A stretch of DNA of 64,000 nt from Caldifarciminota bacterium (GCA_027003075.1 JALWYV010000005.1:1-64000), one strand, 5' to 3'; positions 48,194 to 57,183 are shown, numbered from the stretch's first letter. Numbers and translations: made by a program. The notes: generated from the sequence alone by a model not told the origin.

Positions 48194-49640
48194 GTTTACA
48201 GCCTACCTATAAGGGATTGAAACTTGTAATACTCCCATGCATCTTTAACCTCCTTGCCATGTTTACAGCCTACCTATAAGGGATTGAAACTTACCTGCCA
48301 GCGCTTTACGCCGTCGTCGTAGTATTTGGTTTACAGCCTACCTATAAGGGATTGAAACGGCCGCTTAGGAGACCTATGGAGGTGTGAAAATGGGGTACGT
48401 TTACAGCCTACCTATAAGGGATTGAAACCCAGCAGCCCTGGGCGTGGTCATGCCACGTTGATATGTTTACAGCCTACCTATAAGGGATTGAAACAAGGGG
48501 GTGAAAATGACTAAGCCTCGTATTCCCGATAGTTTACAGCCTACCTATAAGGGATTGAAACCCGCATCGCTGAATTCTGGCACGACCGGTATTCCCGTGT
48601 TTACAGCCTACCTATAAGGGATTGAAACATAATTCGGGATGTTCCCGTTCAAGGCGGCGGCGAAAACGTTTACAGCCTACCTATAAGGGATTGAAACCGG
48701 CGAGGAGCGTCTTACCGAAACGACGGCCACAGGCGAGTTTACAGCCTACCTATAAGGGATTGAAACTCCGAGGAGTGCCACCATATAGTTGTTATATCAT
48801 GGGCGGTTTACAGCCTACCTATAAGGGATTGAAACTGCTTCATTTGAGTACTCAAGTTCCCAGACACGTTTGGGTTTACAGCCTACCTATAAGGGATTGA
48901 AACAGGAACTCACGGAGGGACTTTTGCGGACTGGAGGTGGTTTACAGCCTACCTATAAGGGATTGAAACCGTGGAGTCCTCCGAAAACTGGCATACCCTC
49001 GTAGCCCGTTTACAGCCTACCTATAAGGGATTGAAACCCGGGGCAAGATGTGTTGCCGTGCAACCCAAGGCGGGTTTACAGCCTACCTATAAGGGATTGA
49101 AACAGGCCATCAACCCGCCGCAGGACGTAAAGGAACTAATGTTTACAGCCTACCTATAAGGGATTGAAACTGATCCCCCGCCGTCCATACCTCCCCATAG
49201 CAGGGATCCGTTTACAGCCTACCTATAAGGGATTGAAACCGGGCGGAGTCTGGTCCAGGAGCTGGAGGACTCCGCGTTTACAGCCTACCTATAAGGGATT
49301 GAAACAAAGTATTTGGTCTGATTCTAACAACGTAAACGCCCAAAGTTTACAGCCTACCTATAAGGGATTGAAACTGATTCGCGTTCTATCCCGCACCCTA
49401 CATAAGGATTCTGGTTTACAGCCTACCTATAAGGGATTGAAACAGCCTCATCTTTCACCTCCTTTTTCAGGTTTTCCGCAAGTTTACAGCCTACCTATAA
49501 GGGATTGAAACGCCCTTAGAACATCCATATCAAAGTGTTTTCCGGGGGTTTACAGCCTACCTATAAGGGATTGAAACTAGTGCGATACGAGGACCAGGAG
49601 ACAGAAGATAAGGTTTTCAGCCTACCTATAAGGGATTAAC
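48194..49640 (+). CRISPR. CRISPR array: 21 repeats GTTTACAGCCTACCTATAAGGGATTGAAAC (30 nt) plus a degenerate terminal repeat (49613-49640), 21 spacers of roughly 35-40 nt
   Basis: Repeat starts read at 48194, 48261, 48329, 48399, 48465, 48532, 48599, 48668, 48737, 48806, 48874, 48940, 49008, 49074, 49141, 49210, 49276, 49345, 49414, 49482, 49548; last GTTTTCAGCCTACCTATAAGGGATTAAC. Confidence 0.99.
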
Positions 49641-50750
49641 TCATAGAGTTATCCCGTACCTCTCAAGCACGAGATTCTTGAACTCCTTCGGATCGCGACT
49701 CACACGCAGCAGCCGACCTATTTCCATCCTCTTCATAACCGGGGGATAGTTGCCCGGAAACTCCTTCACAGCCTTCTGTACGAGTTCACGGAACTCCGCA
49801 ATGCGGGAAGTATAGTACTTCACGAACTCTTCCCACTCCATTACCTTCCTAAATCCTGGTCCTAGAACGTTTAACGTCCTGTCGTCTCTCTTCCACGCAA
49901 AGTTCACGTTGTACCTCTCAGCCATTTCCTCCATACGATCCTCCGGCAGATTTTTAGGGGCTTCGGTGAACCGGAGAGTATGGGCTACTATTCTAACGTC
50001 CACAGTGATAGCCCACACTTCCCTATCCTCTATCCACAGACGAACCAGAATAAACAGTGGAAATACGATGGCCAAATTACCTTTTATCCCAACAAAGGCC
50101 AACCTGACCTTTTCAAACTCTCCTCTCATCGGCTCTCCAAAGCTCTTTAGCGCCCGGAAAAACCCATGCCTGTCCTCTTCTCCCGGAACGTAGATTATGG
50201 AAAACCCCATAGCCCTCGCATGGAGGGTTGGATCAATCTTTTTCCTCTTTGGTTTCTTCTCCTTCTCCTCATCTTTCTTCCCGGATATCAAGGATAGGAC
50301 GATGCTCCTCGTTTTGGTTTCCTCAACGTCGGATCTGGAGGACAGTACTTTCCTCCTGACTATATCAATGCCGAACATCTCCTCAATCGCTTCCTCATCC
50401 ATATCCGCAACTTCTACGTACACTTCCCATCCGTTTTCTATTATCCCCTTTATCGTTTCCTTCAAAACATCTTCTGAACGTCGTACGATGTGTTGCAGAT
50501 ATTTCTCACCGTACTTCTCGGCTGCGTATCGGAAAAGCTTCATCCCCTGAAGTGATGATGGAGGACCTTCGGGTAACAGATCCAGCCACCACGGACTTTT
50601 AGCAAAGATGCCCTCGGCAGAAAGAAGTTTACCCCGGTATATGTAGATCGTCAGGATAGGATCTCCGAACATACCCCGCCTGACGTGTATAACACCGCTC
50701 CTCCTTTTGTGGATAAAATTGTTAACTACCTTCCGGATATCCTTCATCAA
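49641..50750 (-). CDS. Hypothetical protein with N-terminal DUF4388/PATAN-like segment
   Basis: N-term RSGVIHVRRGMFGDPILTIYIYRGKLLSAEG resembles PATAN/DUF4388; charged KKDEEKEKKPKRKK linker; stop codon abuts the terminal CRISPR repeat. Confidence 0.5.
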   Translation of the reverse strand: MMKDIRKVVNNFIHKRRSGVIHVRRGMFGDPILTIYIYRGKLLSAEGIFAKSPWWLDLLPEGPPSSLQGMKLFRYAAEKYGEKYLQHIVRRSEDVLKETIKGIIENGWEVYVEVADMDEEAIEEMFGIDIVRRKVLSSRSDVEETKTRSIVLSLISGKKDEEKEKKPKRKKIDPTLHARAMGFSIIYVPGEEDRHGFFRALKSFGEPMRGEFEKVRLAFVGIKGNLAIVFPLFILVRLWIEDREVWAITVDVRIVAHTLRFTEAPKNLPEDRMEEMAERYNVNFAWKRDDRTLNVLGPGFRKVMEWEEFVKYYTSRIAEFRELVQKAVKEFPGNYPPVMKRMEIGRLLRVSRDPKEFKNLVLERYGITL

Positions 50751-50811
50751 CGGTAGACAATACTAAAGCCGAAATCCCCTTCCGTTATCAGGCTCTGAAA
50801 GGTAAAAATTT

Positions 50812-51951
50812 TTAACCTTGCCCTCTGGCCAGTTCCACGGCCATACGCGCCCCTTCGGACATGGTCTCAGCCGTCTTCAGGGGCAGGCCGGATTCGGCCA
50901 GCATCTTACGGCCTATCTCCTCGTTCGTACCCGTCAACCTAACCACCACAGGCACCCTCACGTCCATGGTCTTAAAGGCCTCTATCAGGCCGGCGGCTAT
51001 GTCGTCGCACCGGGTTATGCCACCGAAGATATTTATGAAGACCACCTTCACGTTGGGGTCCCTCAGGATTATGTCCATGGCCTTCTTGACCTTCTCCGGG
51101 TTAGAGGACCCCCCCACGTCAAGGAAGTTAGCCGGCTCACCCCCCCAGTACTTTATAACGTCCATGGTGGCCATGGCCAGACCGGCCCCGTTCACCATAC
51201 AACCTATATCGCCGTCCAGTTTTACGAAGGAGAGACCGGCCTCCTTGGCCTCCTCCTCTTCGGGATTAACGTAATCCATGTCTTTGTACTGAAGGAGGTC
51301 AGGATGGCGGAACAGGGCGTTATCGTCTAATATTATCTTGGCATCCACGGCCACGAGATCGTTAGCAGGCGTAACGACGAGGGGGTTTATCTCGGCAAGC
51401 TGGGCATCGGTGGCGAAGTAGACTTCGGAAAGTTTCTGGTATATACCCGCGGCCTTCAGGGCGAGTTTGTTATCCTCAAAGACCTGAAAGGCCAGTTCCC
51501 TCGCCTCGTAGGGCTTCAGGGGTTCGGTTATGTGCTTCTTAACTATGGCCTCAGGCTTCGTCCTCGCTATCTCCTCTATGTCAACCCCACCCTCCTTTGA
51601 GGTTATAAACACGGCCTTAGAGGTACGCCTGTCAAGGGTTACGCTCACGTAGTACTCCTTTGCTATGTCAACGGCCTCGGTTATAAGGATCTTCTTGACC
51701 TTTATGCCCTTTATGGTCAGGTTGAGAATCTCCTCGGCTTTTTTAACGGCCTCATCGTAATCCTTCGCGAGTTTCACCCCTCCGGCCTTACCGCGGCCCC
51801 CTACGGGGACCTGCGCTTTTATGACCACGGGGTACTTCATCCCCTTGAGTATATCCTTCGCCTCCTCCACCGTACGGGCGAGCTTGCCAGTCTGGGTAGG
51901 TATGCCGAACTTCTTAAAGACTTCTTTGGATGCCCACTCAAGCAACTTCAT
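50812..51951 (-). CDS. sucC: Succinyl-CoA synthetase beta subunit
   Basis: MKLLEWASKEVFKKFGIPTQ, KAQVPVGGRGKAGGVK, AEINPLVVTPANDLVAVDAKIILDDNALFRHPDL, NIFGGITRCDDIA; TAAAAT 8 nt before ATG 51951. Confidence 0.95.
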   Translation of the reverse strand: MKLLEWASKEVFKKFGIPTQTGKLARTVEEAKDILKGMKYPVVIKAQVPVGGRGKAGGVKLAKDYDEAVKKAEEILNLTIKGIKVKKILITEAVDIAKEYYVSVTLDRRTSKAVFITSKEGGVDIEEIARTKPEAIVKKHITEPLKPYEARELAFQVFEDNKLALKAAGIYQKLSEVYFATDAQLAEINPLVVTPANDLVAVDAKIILDDNALFRHPDLLQYKDMDYVNPEEEEAKEAGLSFVKLDGDIGCMVNGAGLAMATMDVIKYWGGEPANFLDVGGSSNPEKVKKAMDIILRDPNVKVVFINIFGGITRCDDIAAGLIEAFKTMDVRVPVVVRLTGTNEEIGRKMLAESGLPLKTAETMSEGARMAVELARGQG

Positions 51952-52133
51952 AGGCGGGTATTTTACTGGTGCAGGCGAGGTTGTTCCCGTAATAGCGTTG
52001 TGAATTTTCCCAAACACTTTTCTACGTACGCTCTCCTCCCCGATGAAAGGATCCGGCTGGGGAACGTTCAGTTTTAACCTATCGTAATACTGAGTTATAA
52101 CATCGGACTTATCTCTCGTATAATCTCCCGACA

Positions 52134-53495
52134 ATGATCCTGCTTCCCCGCACCCGTTTCAACCGTATCCACATGGTGGGTATAGGGGGATCCGGCATGA
52201 GCGGAATCGCAGAGATCCTCCACCGCCTCGGTTTTTCGGTTCAGGGGTCCGACATAAGCCGTAAGGAGACGACGGAGAGGCTTGAGAAACTCGGAATTAA
52301 GGTCTTCTACGGTCACAGGTACGAGAACGTGAAGGGTGCGGATCTGGTGGTTTACTCCTCCGCCATACCGCCCGACAACCCCGAGCTTCAGGCGGCCAGA
52401 GAGATGGGTATACCGGTCGTCCAGAGGGCGGAGATGCTGGCCGAACTGATGAGGGTCAAGTTCTCCATAGCCGTATCCGGCGCCCACGGTAAGAGTACCA
52501 CAACCTCCATGGTGGGCCACGCCTTAAAGGCCCTGAACACCAACCCCACCGTGATAGTGGGGGGAATACTGCGGGAGGTCAGTACGGGTGGGATGTACGG
52601 CAGCGGGGACTACCTCGTGGCCGAAGCCGACGAGTCCGACAGATCTTTTCTGAAGCTCCTGCCCACCATAGCCGTCATAACGAACATAGACCGGGAGCAT
52701 ATAGACACCTACGGAAGCATGGCCAACCTGAAACTGGCCTTCATAGACTTCGCCAACCGGGTACCCTTCTACGGGGCGGTCCTGGCCTGCGGGGACGACG
52801 AGAACACCCGGCATATCCTCCCCTTCGTGGAAAGGAGGGTATTTACGTACGGCCTCGGCAGGGACAACTTCTTTCGGGCCGAAAATCTCAGGGAGGAGGG
52901 CCTGGGGAGCGAGTACGACCTCTTAGTCAACGGCCAGAGAGTAGCCCGTGTGAGGTTAAACGTACCGGGCGTATTCAACGTCAGGAACTCCCTCGCGGCT
53001 CTGGGGGTGGCGTGGGAACTGGGACTTAACCTGAAGGATGCAGCAGAGAGCCTTGCCACGTTCAGGGGCGTGGGCAGGAGGTTTGAGATCAAGGGGAAGG
53101 TAAACGGGGCAACCGTTATAGACGACTACGGTCACCATCCCACGGAGATATCCGCCGTCCTTGACGTGGCCAGAAGGCTCGGAAGGGTGATAGTCGTTTT
53201 CCAGCCCCACAGGTACACCCGTACCAGGGACCTCTACAAGCAGTTCGCCGAAGTCCTTACGAAGGCGGATTACGTGATTCTACTTCCGGTATATCCTGCG
53301 GGAGAGAAGGAGATACCCGGTGTAAGTTCCGGACTGATATACGGAAGGATGAGGGACATGGGCTATGAGAACGTTGAGATGGTTGGAAGCCTTGAGGAGG
53401 CGGCCGGGAGGGTGAAGGCCGTAGTTAGAGAGGGGGACGTAGTACTCCTTCAGGGAGCGGGGAACGTTTATAAGGTGTGGGATCTCCTCGTATAG
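52134..53495 (+). CDS. murC: UDP-N-acetylmuramate-L-alanine ligase
   Basis: IHMVGIGGSGMSGIAEILHRLGFSVQGSD, VSGAHGKSTTTSMVGHAL, VIDDYGHHPTEISAVL, FQPHRYTRT. Confidence 0.97.
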   Translation: MILLPRTRFNRIHMVGIGGSGMSGIAEILHRLGFSVQGSDISRKETTERLEKLGIKVFYGHRYENVKGADLVVYSSAIPPDNPELQAAREMGIPVVQRAEMLAELMRVKFSIAVSGAHGKSTTTSMVGHALKALNTNPTVIVGGILREVSTGGMYGSGDYLVAEADESDRSFLKLLPTIAVITNIDREHIDTYGSMANLKLAFIDFANRVPFYGAVLACGDDENTRHILPFVERRVFTYGLGRDNFFRAENLREEGLGSEYDLLVNGQRVARVRLNVPGVFNVRNSLAALGVAWELGLNLKDAAESLATFRGVGRRFEIKGKVNGATVIDDYGHHPTEISAVLDVARRLGRVIVVFQPHRYTRTRDLYKQFAEVLTKADYVILLPVYPAGEKEIPGVSSGLIYGRMRDMGYENVEMVGSLEEAAGRVKAVVREGDVVLLQGAGNVYKVWDLLV

Positions 53496-53538
53496 ATCGG
53501 ACCAACCATCAGGATAACGGGCTTATAATCCTTAAGTC

Positions 53539-53892
53539 ATGCAGATAGACGTTCAGCGACTCAGGAATTCTATAAAAGGTACGGGATGGGCAAAGTTCCT
53601 GGCCATCGTATACTACGTTCTGGGTGCCATTTACATCCTCGGATGCGTTACTATACCTCTGGGAATCTTCATGTTCATAATCGGCATAAAGACCTGGAAC
53701 GCGGCCAGCGACCTTGAAAGACTTAAATATACTGACGATCCGGAGAGACTCTATTCCGCCCTTGATAACATCGGCTCCATGTTCGTGTGGTCCGGCATAT
53801 TCATTGTCGTCACTCTGGTGCTTTACGCCATACTCCTCGTGGTTTACATCGCCTTCCTCTCATCCATGATGTCCACGATGTACACCCTTTAA
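53539..53892 (+). CDS. Small membrane protein (DUF5362-like)
   Basis: Three TM segments; CVTIPLGIFMFIIGIKTWNAASDLERL. Confidence 0.6.
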   Translation: MQIDVQRLRNSIKGTGWAKFLAIVYYVLGAIYILGCVTIPLGIFMFIIGIKTWNAASDLERLKYTDDPERLYSALDNIGSMFVWSGIFIVVTLVLYAILLVVYIAFLSSMMSTMYTL

Positions 53893-54587
53893 AAGCCCCG
53901 TACCCGCAGCGAAACGTAGGGGACGCCCTCGGCGTCCCTTATTATGCCCGTCCTCTCGTAGGGCCGGTAGCCCAGGGCTACCGTGAAGTCCCCCTTCTCG
54001 TTCCGAAACTCCAGACCGCCTTCAAGTGATAGGCTCGCATAAACCTTACGGTAATTTCTGCTCAAAGCCACAAAGGTTCTGACGTCCAAAAAGAGGCCCA
54101 CGCTGTCCCTGAGGGGTTTCCTGAACCTCTTAAAGGCCTTTACGTCTGTTCCCCAGTCCGTACCTTGAGATAGGAACTTGTACCTCTCATCGTAGATGTA
54201 CTGGGCTGCGGATATCTCCAGATCTCTCTCCCTGTACATGAAACGAAAAGCGTTCCAGTAGAGGGGCAGGGTATCAAGCTTGTCTATGTAATGCAGGCAG
54301 GGATGCTCTATCAGGAGGTAGAACGTTCCTCTGTCGGTCTCTTTGAACGCCCCAAACCAGACGTAGTAGTCAGCGTATATGGGGTCCAGCTGTATGGGAC
54401 CCACGTCGTACCCCAGCCACACGATAAAATCCCCCCCAACTACGGGGCCGTAATCCCTCCACCTGAAGAGTTTTATATAACCTCCTATATCTCCCACTGC
54501 GCTCTTATCCCTGTACTTGTAGGAGAACTTTGAGAAAGATGCCCACGATTCGTGCCGCATGTAAACGAAGGATAGGATAAACAGCAT
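53889..54587 (-). CDS. Hypothetical exported/outer-membrane protein
   Basis: Short hydrophobic N-term MLFILSFVY, beta-rich body, C-terminal Phe; TACAAT 6 nt before ATG. Confidence 0.55.
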   Translation of the reverse strand: MLFILSFVYMRHESWASFSKFSYKYRDKSAVGDIGGYIKLFRWRDYGPVVGGDFIVWLGYDVGPIQLDPIYADYYVWFGAFKETDRGTFYLLIEHPCLHYIDKLDTLPLYWNAFRFMYRERDLEISAAQYIYDERYKFLSQGTDWGTDVKAFKRFRKPLRDSVGLFLDVRTFVALSRNYRKVYASLSLEGGLEFRNEKGDFTVALGYRPYERTGIIRDAEGVPYVSLRVRGF

Positions 54588-54803
54588 GCGGGTATTGTAC
54601 CGACGACCTCTTTACCGACTTCAGAAAATCTCCATCTTACGGTCGGCACCCAACGGGGAGGTTCATCGTCGTTCCAGCAGAACGATCCGAACAGAAGGCG
54701 CTTCAATATCTACCGTTCCTCCACTTGACATACGGGTGAACTGTGGCCATTATTCTACACCGCATCAAGTTAACATAAGTTAAACACAAAAAGGAGGTGA
54801 ACC

Positions 54804-55238
54804 ATGGCAAGGCTCGTAAGGTTTGATCCCTTCAGGGAGCTTGAGGCGCTTCGCAGGGAGATGGAAAGGGTCTTTGACACCTTTCTGGCCGAGAGGGGGC
54901 TGGAAGGGGAGTTCGTCTGGACCCCGCCCCTTGAGGTCAAGGAGACCGACGACCGCTACATCGTCCGCATGGACATACCCGGCGTGAACAAGGAGGACAT
55001 CAAGATAGAGGTCACGGACAACACCCTCATCGTGTCCGGCGAGAGGAAGGAGGAAAAGGAGGAGAAGGAGGCCAGCTACTACCGCCGGGAGATCGCCTAC
55101 GGTTCCTTCTACCGCGCCATACAGCTCCCCTCCGACATAGACCCTGAGAAGATAAACGCAAAGTACGAGAACGGCGTTCTCGTGATAGAGATACCCAAGA
55201 GCGAAAAGGCCCGAAAGAGGGAGATCAAGGTACAGTAA
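54804..55238 (+). CDS. Small heat shock protein Hsp20
   Basis: MARLVRFDPFRELEALRREMERVFD, PPLEVKETDDRYIVRMDIPGVNKEDIKIEVTDNTLIVSGERK; AAGGAGGTGA Shine-Dalgarno. Confidence 0.96.
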   Translation: MARLVRFDPFRELEALRREMERVFDTFLAERGLEGEFVWTPPLEVKETDDRYIVRMDIPGVNKEDIKIEVTDNTLIVSGERKEEKEEKEASYYRREIAYGSFYRAIQLPSDIDPEKINAKYENGVLVIEIPKSEKARKREIKVQ

Positions 55239-55246
55239 AAGTCAGT

Positions 55247-55273
55247 GGGGCGGCTTGACCGCCCCGTTTTTTT
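55247..55273 (+). terminator. Rho-independent terminator after hsp20
   Basis: GGGGCGG-CTTGA-CCGCCCC-GTTTTTTT. Confidence 0.82.
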
Positions 55274-55301
55274 ATGAGCGGGGTTAGAATCCCCTCCTTA
55301 T

Positions 55302-55820
55302 ATGTTTGGGAACGTCATGTACGCTTTTTCACCGGAGAACCTGAAGATATCTCTCCTCCTGTTTTTTTACTCCGTGTTCCTCGGAATCCTTGACCTTATA
55401 ACCAAGGCCTGGGCTTACTCGTCCCTCAAACTGCACACTCCCGTGGAGGTGTTCGGTGACTTCTTCCGTTTTACCCTCGTCATAAACTACAACACGGCCT
55501 TCGGCCTGTCCTTCGGTGAGAACTTCCCCTACGCCCTGATGGCGACCGTACTGGCCGTAGCCCTGTTCGTCGTCATGGTTCTGGAGAGGAGAAAGGTGTA
55601 CAAGTTCCTTTACGCTACCATCCTCGGAGGTGCGATCGGCAACATAGTGGACAGAATATTGCGGGGCGGTGTGGTGGACTTTGTGGACGTCGGTGTTGGC
55701 GGATTCAGATGGTACACGTTCAATCTGGCGGACGTCTGGGTGACCATAGGACTTGCGGGACTGATGATCCTTCTGATCGTAAACGAGATTCCATCCCGCA
55801 GGGAGAAGTCTCAGTCGTAA
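55302..55820 (+). CDS. lspA: Signal peptidase II (lipoprotein)
   Basis: LDLITKAWAY, INYNTAFGLSFG, GGAIGNIVDRILRGGVVDFVDV, FNLADVWVTIG. Confidence 0.94.
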   Translation: MFGNVMYAFSPENLKISLLLFFYSVFLGILDLITKAWAYSSLKLHTPVEVFGDFFRFTLVINYNTAFGLSFGENFPYALMATVLAVALFVVMVLERRKVYKFLYATILGGAIGNIVDRILRGGVVDFVDVGVGGFRWYTFNLADVWVTIGLAGLMILLIVNEIPSRREKSQS

Positions 55821-55834
55821 AATAGACTCTCAGG

Positions 55835-57172
55835 ATGTGCGGAATCGTCGGTGTAAGGAGTAAAAGGGGCGTTCACCTCAGTCGTTTGATAACCGTCCTT
55901 CAGGGTCTACAACACAGGGGGCAGGAGGCGAGCGGTTTTGTGGGGATAACCGTGGACGGCAGGGAGGTGGGGTTTAAGGATCTCGGCCTGGTATCGGACG
56001 TCTTCCGGCGCTACGGCCACGACCCCATCCTCAGAGTCGCAATAGCCCATACCCGGTACTCAACGCACGGCGAAACCTACAGACCGGAAAACGTTCAGCC
56101 CTTCGTGGGGTTCATAGACGGCAGGATGATAGCCCTCGTCCACAACGGCAACCTGACCAACTACATGGACCTGCGCAGAGAACTTGAGAGGGAGGGGGTA
56201 ATATTCCGTTCCACGTCCGATTCCGAGGCCATACTCCTACTTTACGCCAAGGAAACTGGAGAACCGGACGAGAGGTTGAAGAAGCTCTCCGAACGTCTTG
56301 AAGGGGCCTGGACCGTCCTGATGATAGACGGGGACAGGATCGTGGCCTTCAGGGACCCTTACGGTTTCCGGCCCCTGTGGATGGGGAGGGAGGGAGAGGA
56401 CGTGTGGTTCGCCTCCGAGGACTCCGCCCTCCGCTCTGCCGACATAGAGGTGGTTGAGGAAGTGGGTATAGGCAAAGGGTACGTGGTGGGCGAAGGTTTA
56501 AAGCCCTTTACCGTAGGGAAAAAGCTATCCCTTCCATGTTCGTTTGAGCTGGTTTACTTTGCCCGTCCCGACAGCAACATCTTCGGCAGATCGGTTTACG
56601 AGTGGAGGCTACGGGCGGGTGAGATACTCGCTAAGGTGGACGAGGTGGAGGCGGACGTCGTGGTCCCCGTTCCAGATTCCGGGACGATATACGCCATAGG
56701 GTACTCGGGGGTGTCGGGAGTACCCTTCCAGATGGGGCTGATAAGGAGCCACTACGTGGGGAGGAGCTTCATACAGCCCAGTCAGGACATGAGAAGGAGG
56801 ACGGTACGGTCCAAACTCTTCCCGGTCCCCTTCGTACTTAAAGGCCGACGCGTGGTTTTAGTGGACGACTCCCTCGTCAGGGGAACCACCATGAGGGAGA
56901 TAGTCAGGATGGTCAGGGAGGCCGGAGCAAAGGAGGTGCACGTCCGTATAGGTTCTCCTCCAGTGATCTCCCCCTGTTATTTCGGAATAGATACGCCAAC
57001 GAAGGAGGAGCTGGCGGCGGCCCGGATGAGCCTTGAGGAGATAGGCAGGTTCATAGAGGCGGACAGTATCCTTTACCTGCCGTTAGATGAGTACAAAAGG
57101 GACATGGAGAACTTCTGCGTTTCCTGTTTCACGGGGAGGTACCCAGTCAGGGTACCGGATCTCCAGCCTTAA
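55835..57172 (+). CDS. purF: Amidophosphoribosyltransferase
   Basis: MCGIVGV...LQGLQHRGQEASG; HTRYSTHGET; VVLVDDSLVRGTTMREIVRM. Confidence 0.97.
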   Translation: MCGIVGVRSKRGVHLSRLITVLQGLQHRGQEASGFVGITVDGREVGFKDLGLVSDVFRRYGHDPILRVAIAHTRYSTHGETYRPENVQPFVGFIDGRMIALVHNGNLTNYMDLRRELEREGVIFRSTSDSEAILLLYAKETGEPDERLKKLSERLEGAWTVLMIDGDRIVAFRDPYGFRPLWMGREGEDVWFASEDSALRSADIEVVEEVGIGKGYVVGEGLKPFTVGKKLSLPCSFELVYFARPDSNIFGRSVYEWRLRAGEILAKVDEVEADVVVPVPDSGTIYAIGYSGVSGVPFQMGLIRSHYVGRSFIQPSQDMRRRTVRSKLFPVPFVLKGRRVVLVDDSLVRGTTMREIVRMVREAGAKEVHVRIGSPPVISPCYFGIDTPTKEELAAARMSLEEIGRFIEADSILYLPLDEYKRDMENFCVSCFTGRYPVRVPDLQP

Positions 57173-57183
57173 AATTCCCTGCT

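Noticed and set aside
48224-48260. Spacer 1 (and spacer 19, 49444-49481) as further SD-ATG gene starts
   Set aside because: Their reverse complements do contain AGGAGG...ATG, but the same stretch is also an uninterrupted coding frame (e.g. AENLKKEVKDEA in spacer 19), so the call is ambiguous.
48291-49344. Similarity between spacer 2 and spacer 17 (shared AGTATTTGG)
   Set aside because: Only about nine bases, not enough to infer a shared target or duplication.
48622-49508. ORFs 48622-48900, 48971-49159 and 49164-49508 (+)
   Set aside because: They are translations through CRISPR repeats (recurring SLPIRD/LQPTYKGLK peptides), not proteins.
51952-52134. 61-residue N-terminal extension of sucC (MSGDYTRDKSD...)
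   Set aside because: SucC homologues start at MKLLEWASK; TAAAAT is 8 nt before that ATG, and the extension overlaps the murC promoter.
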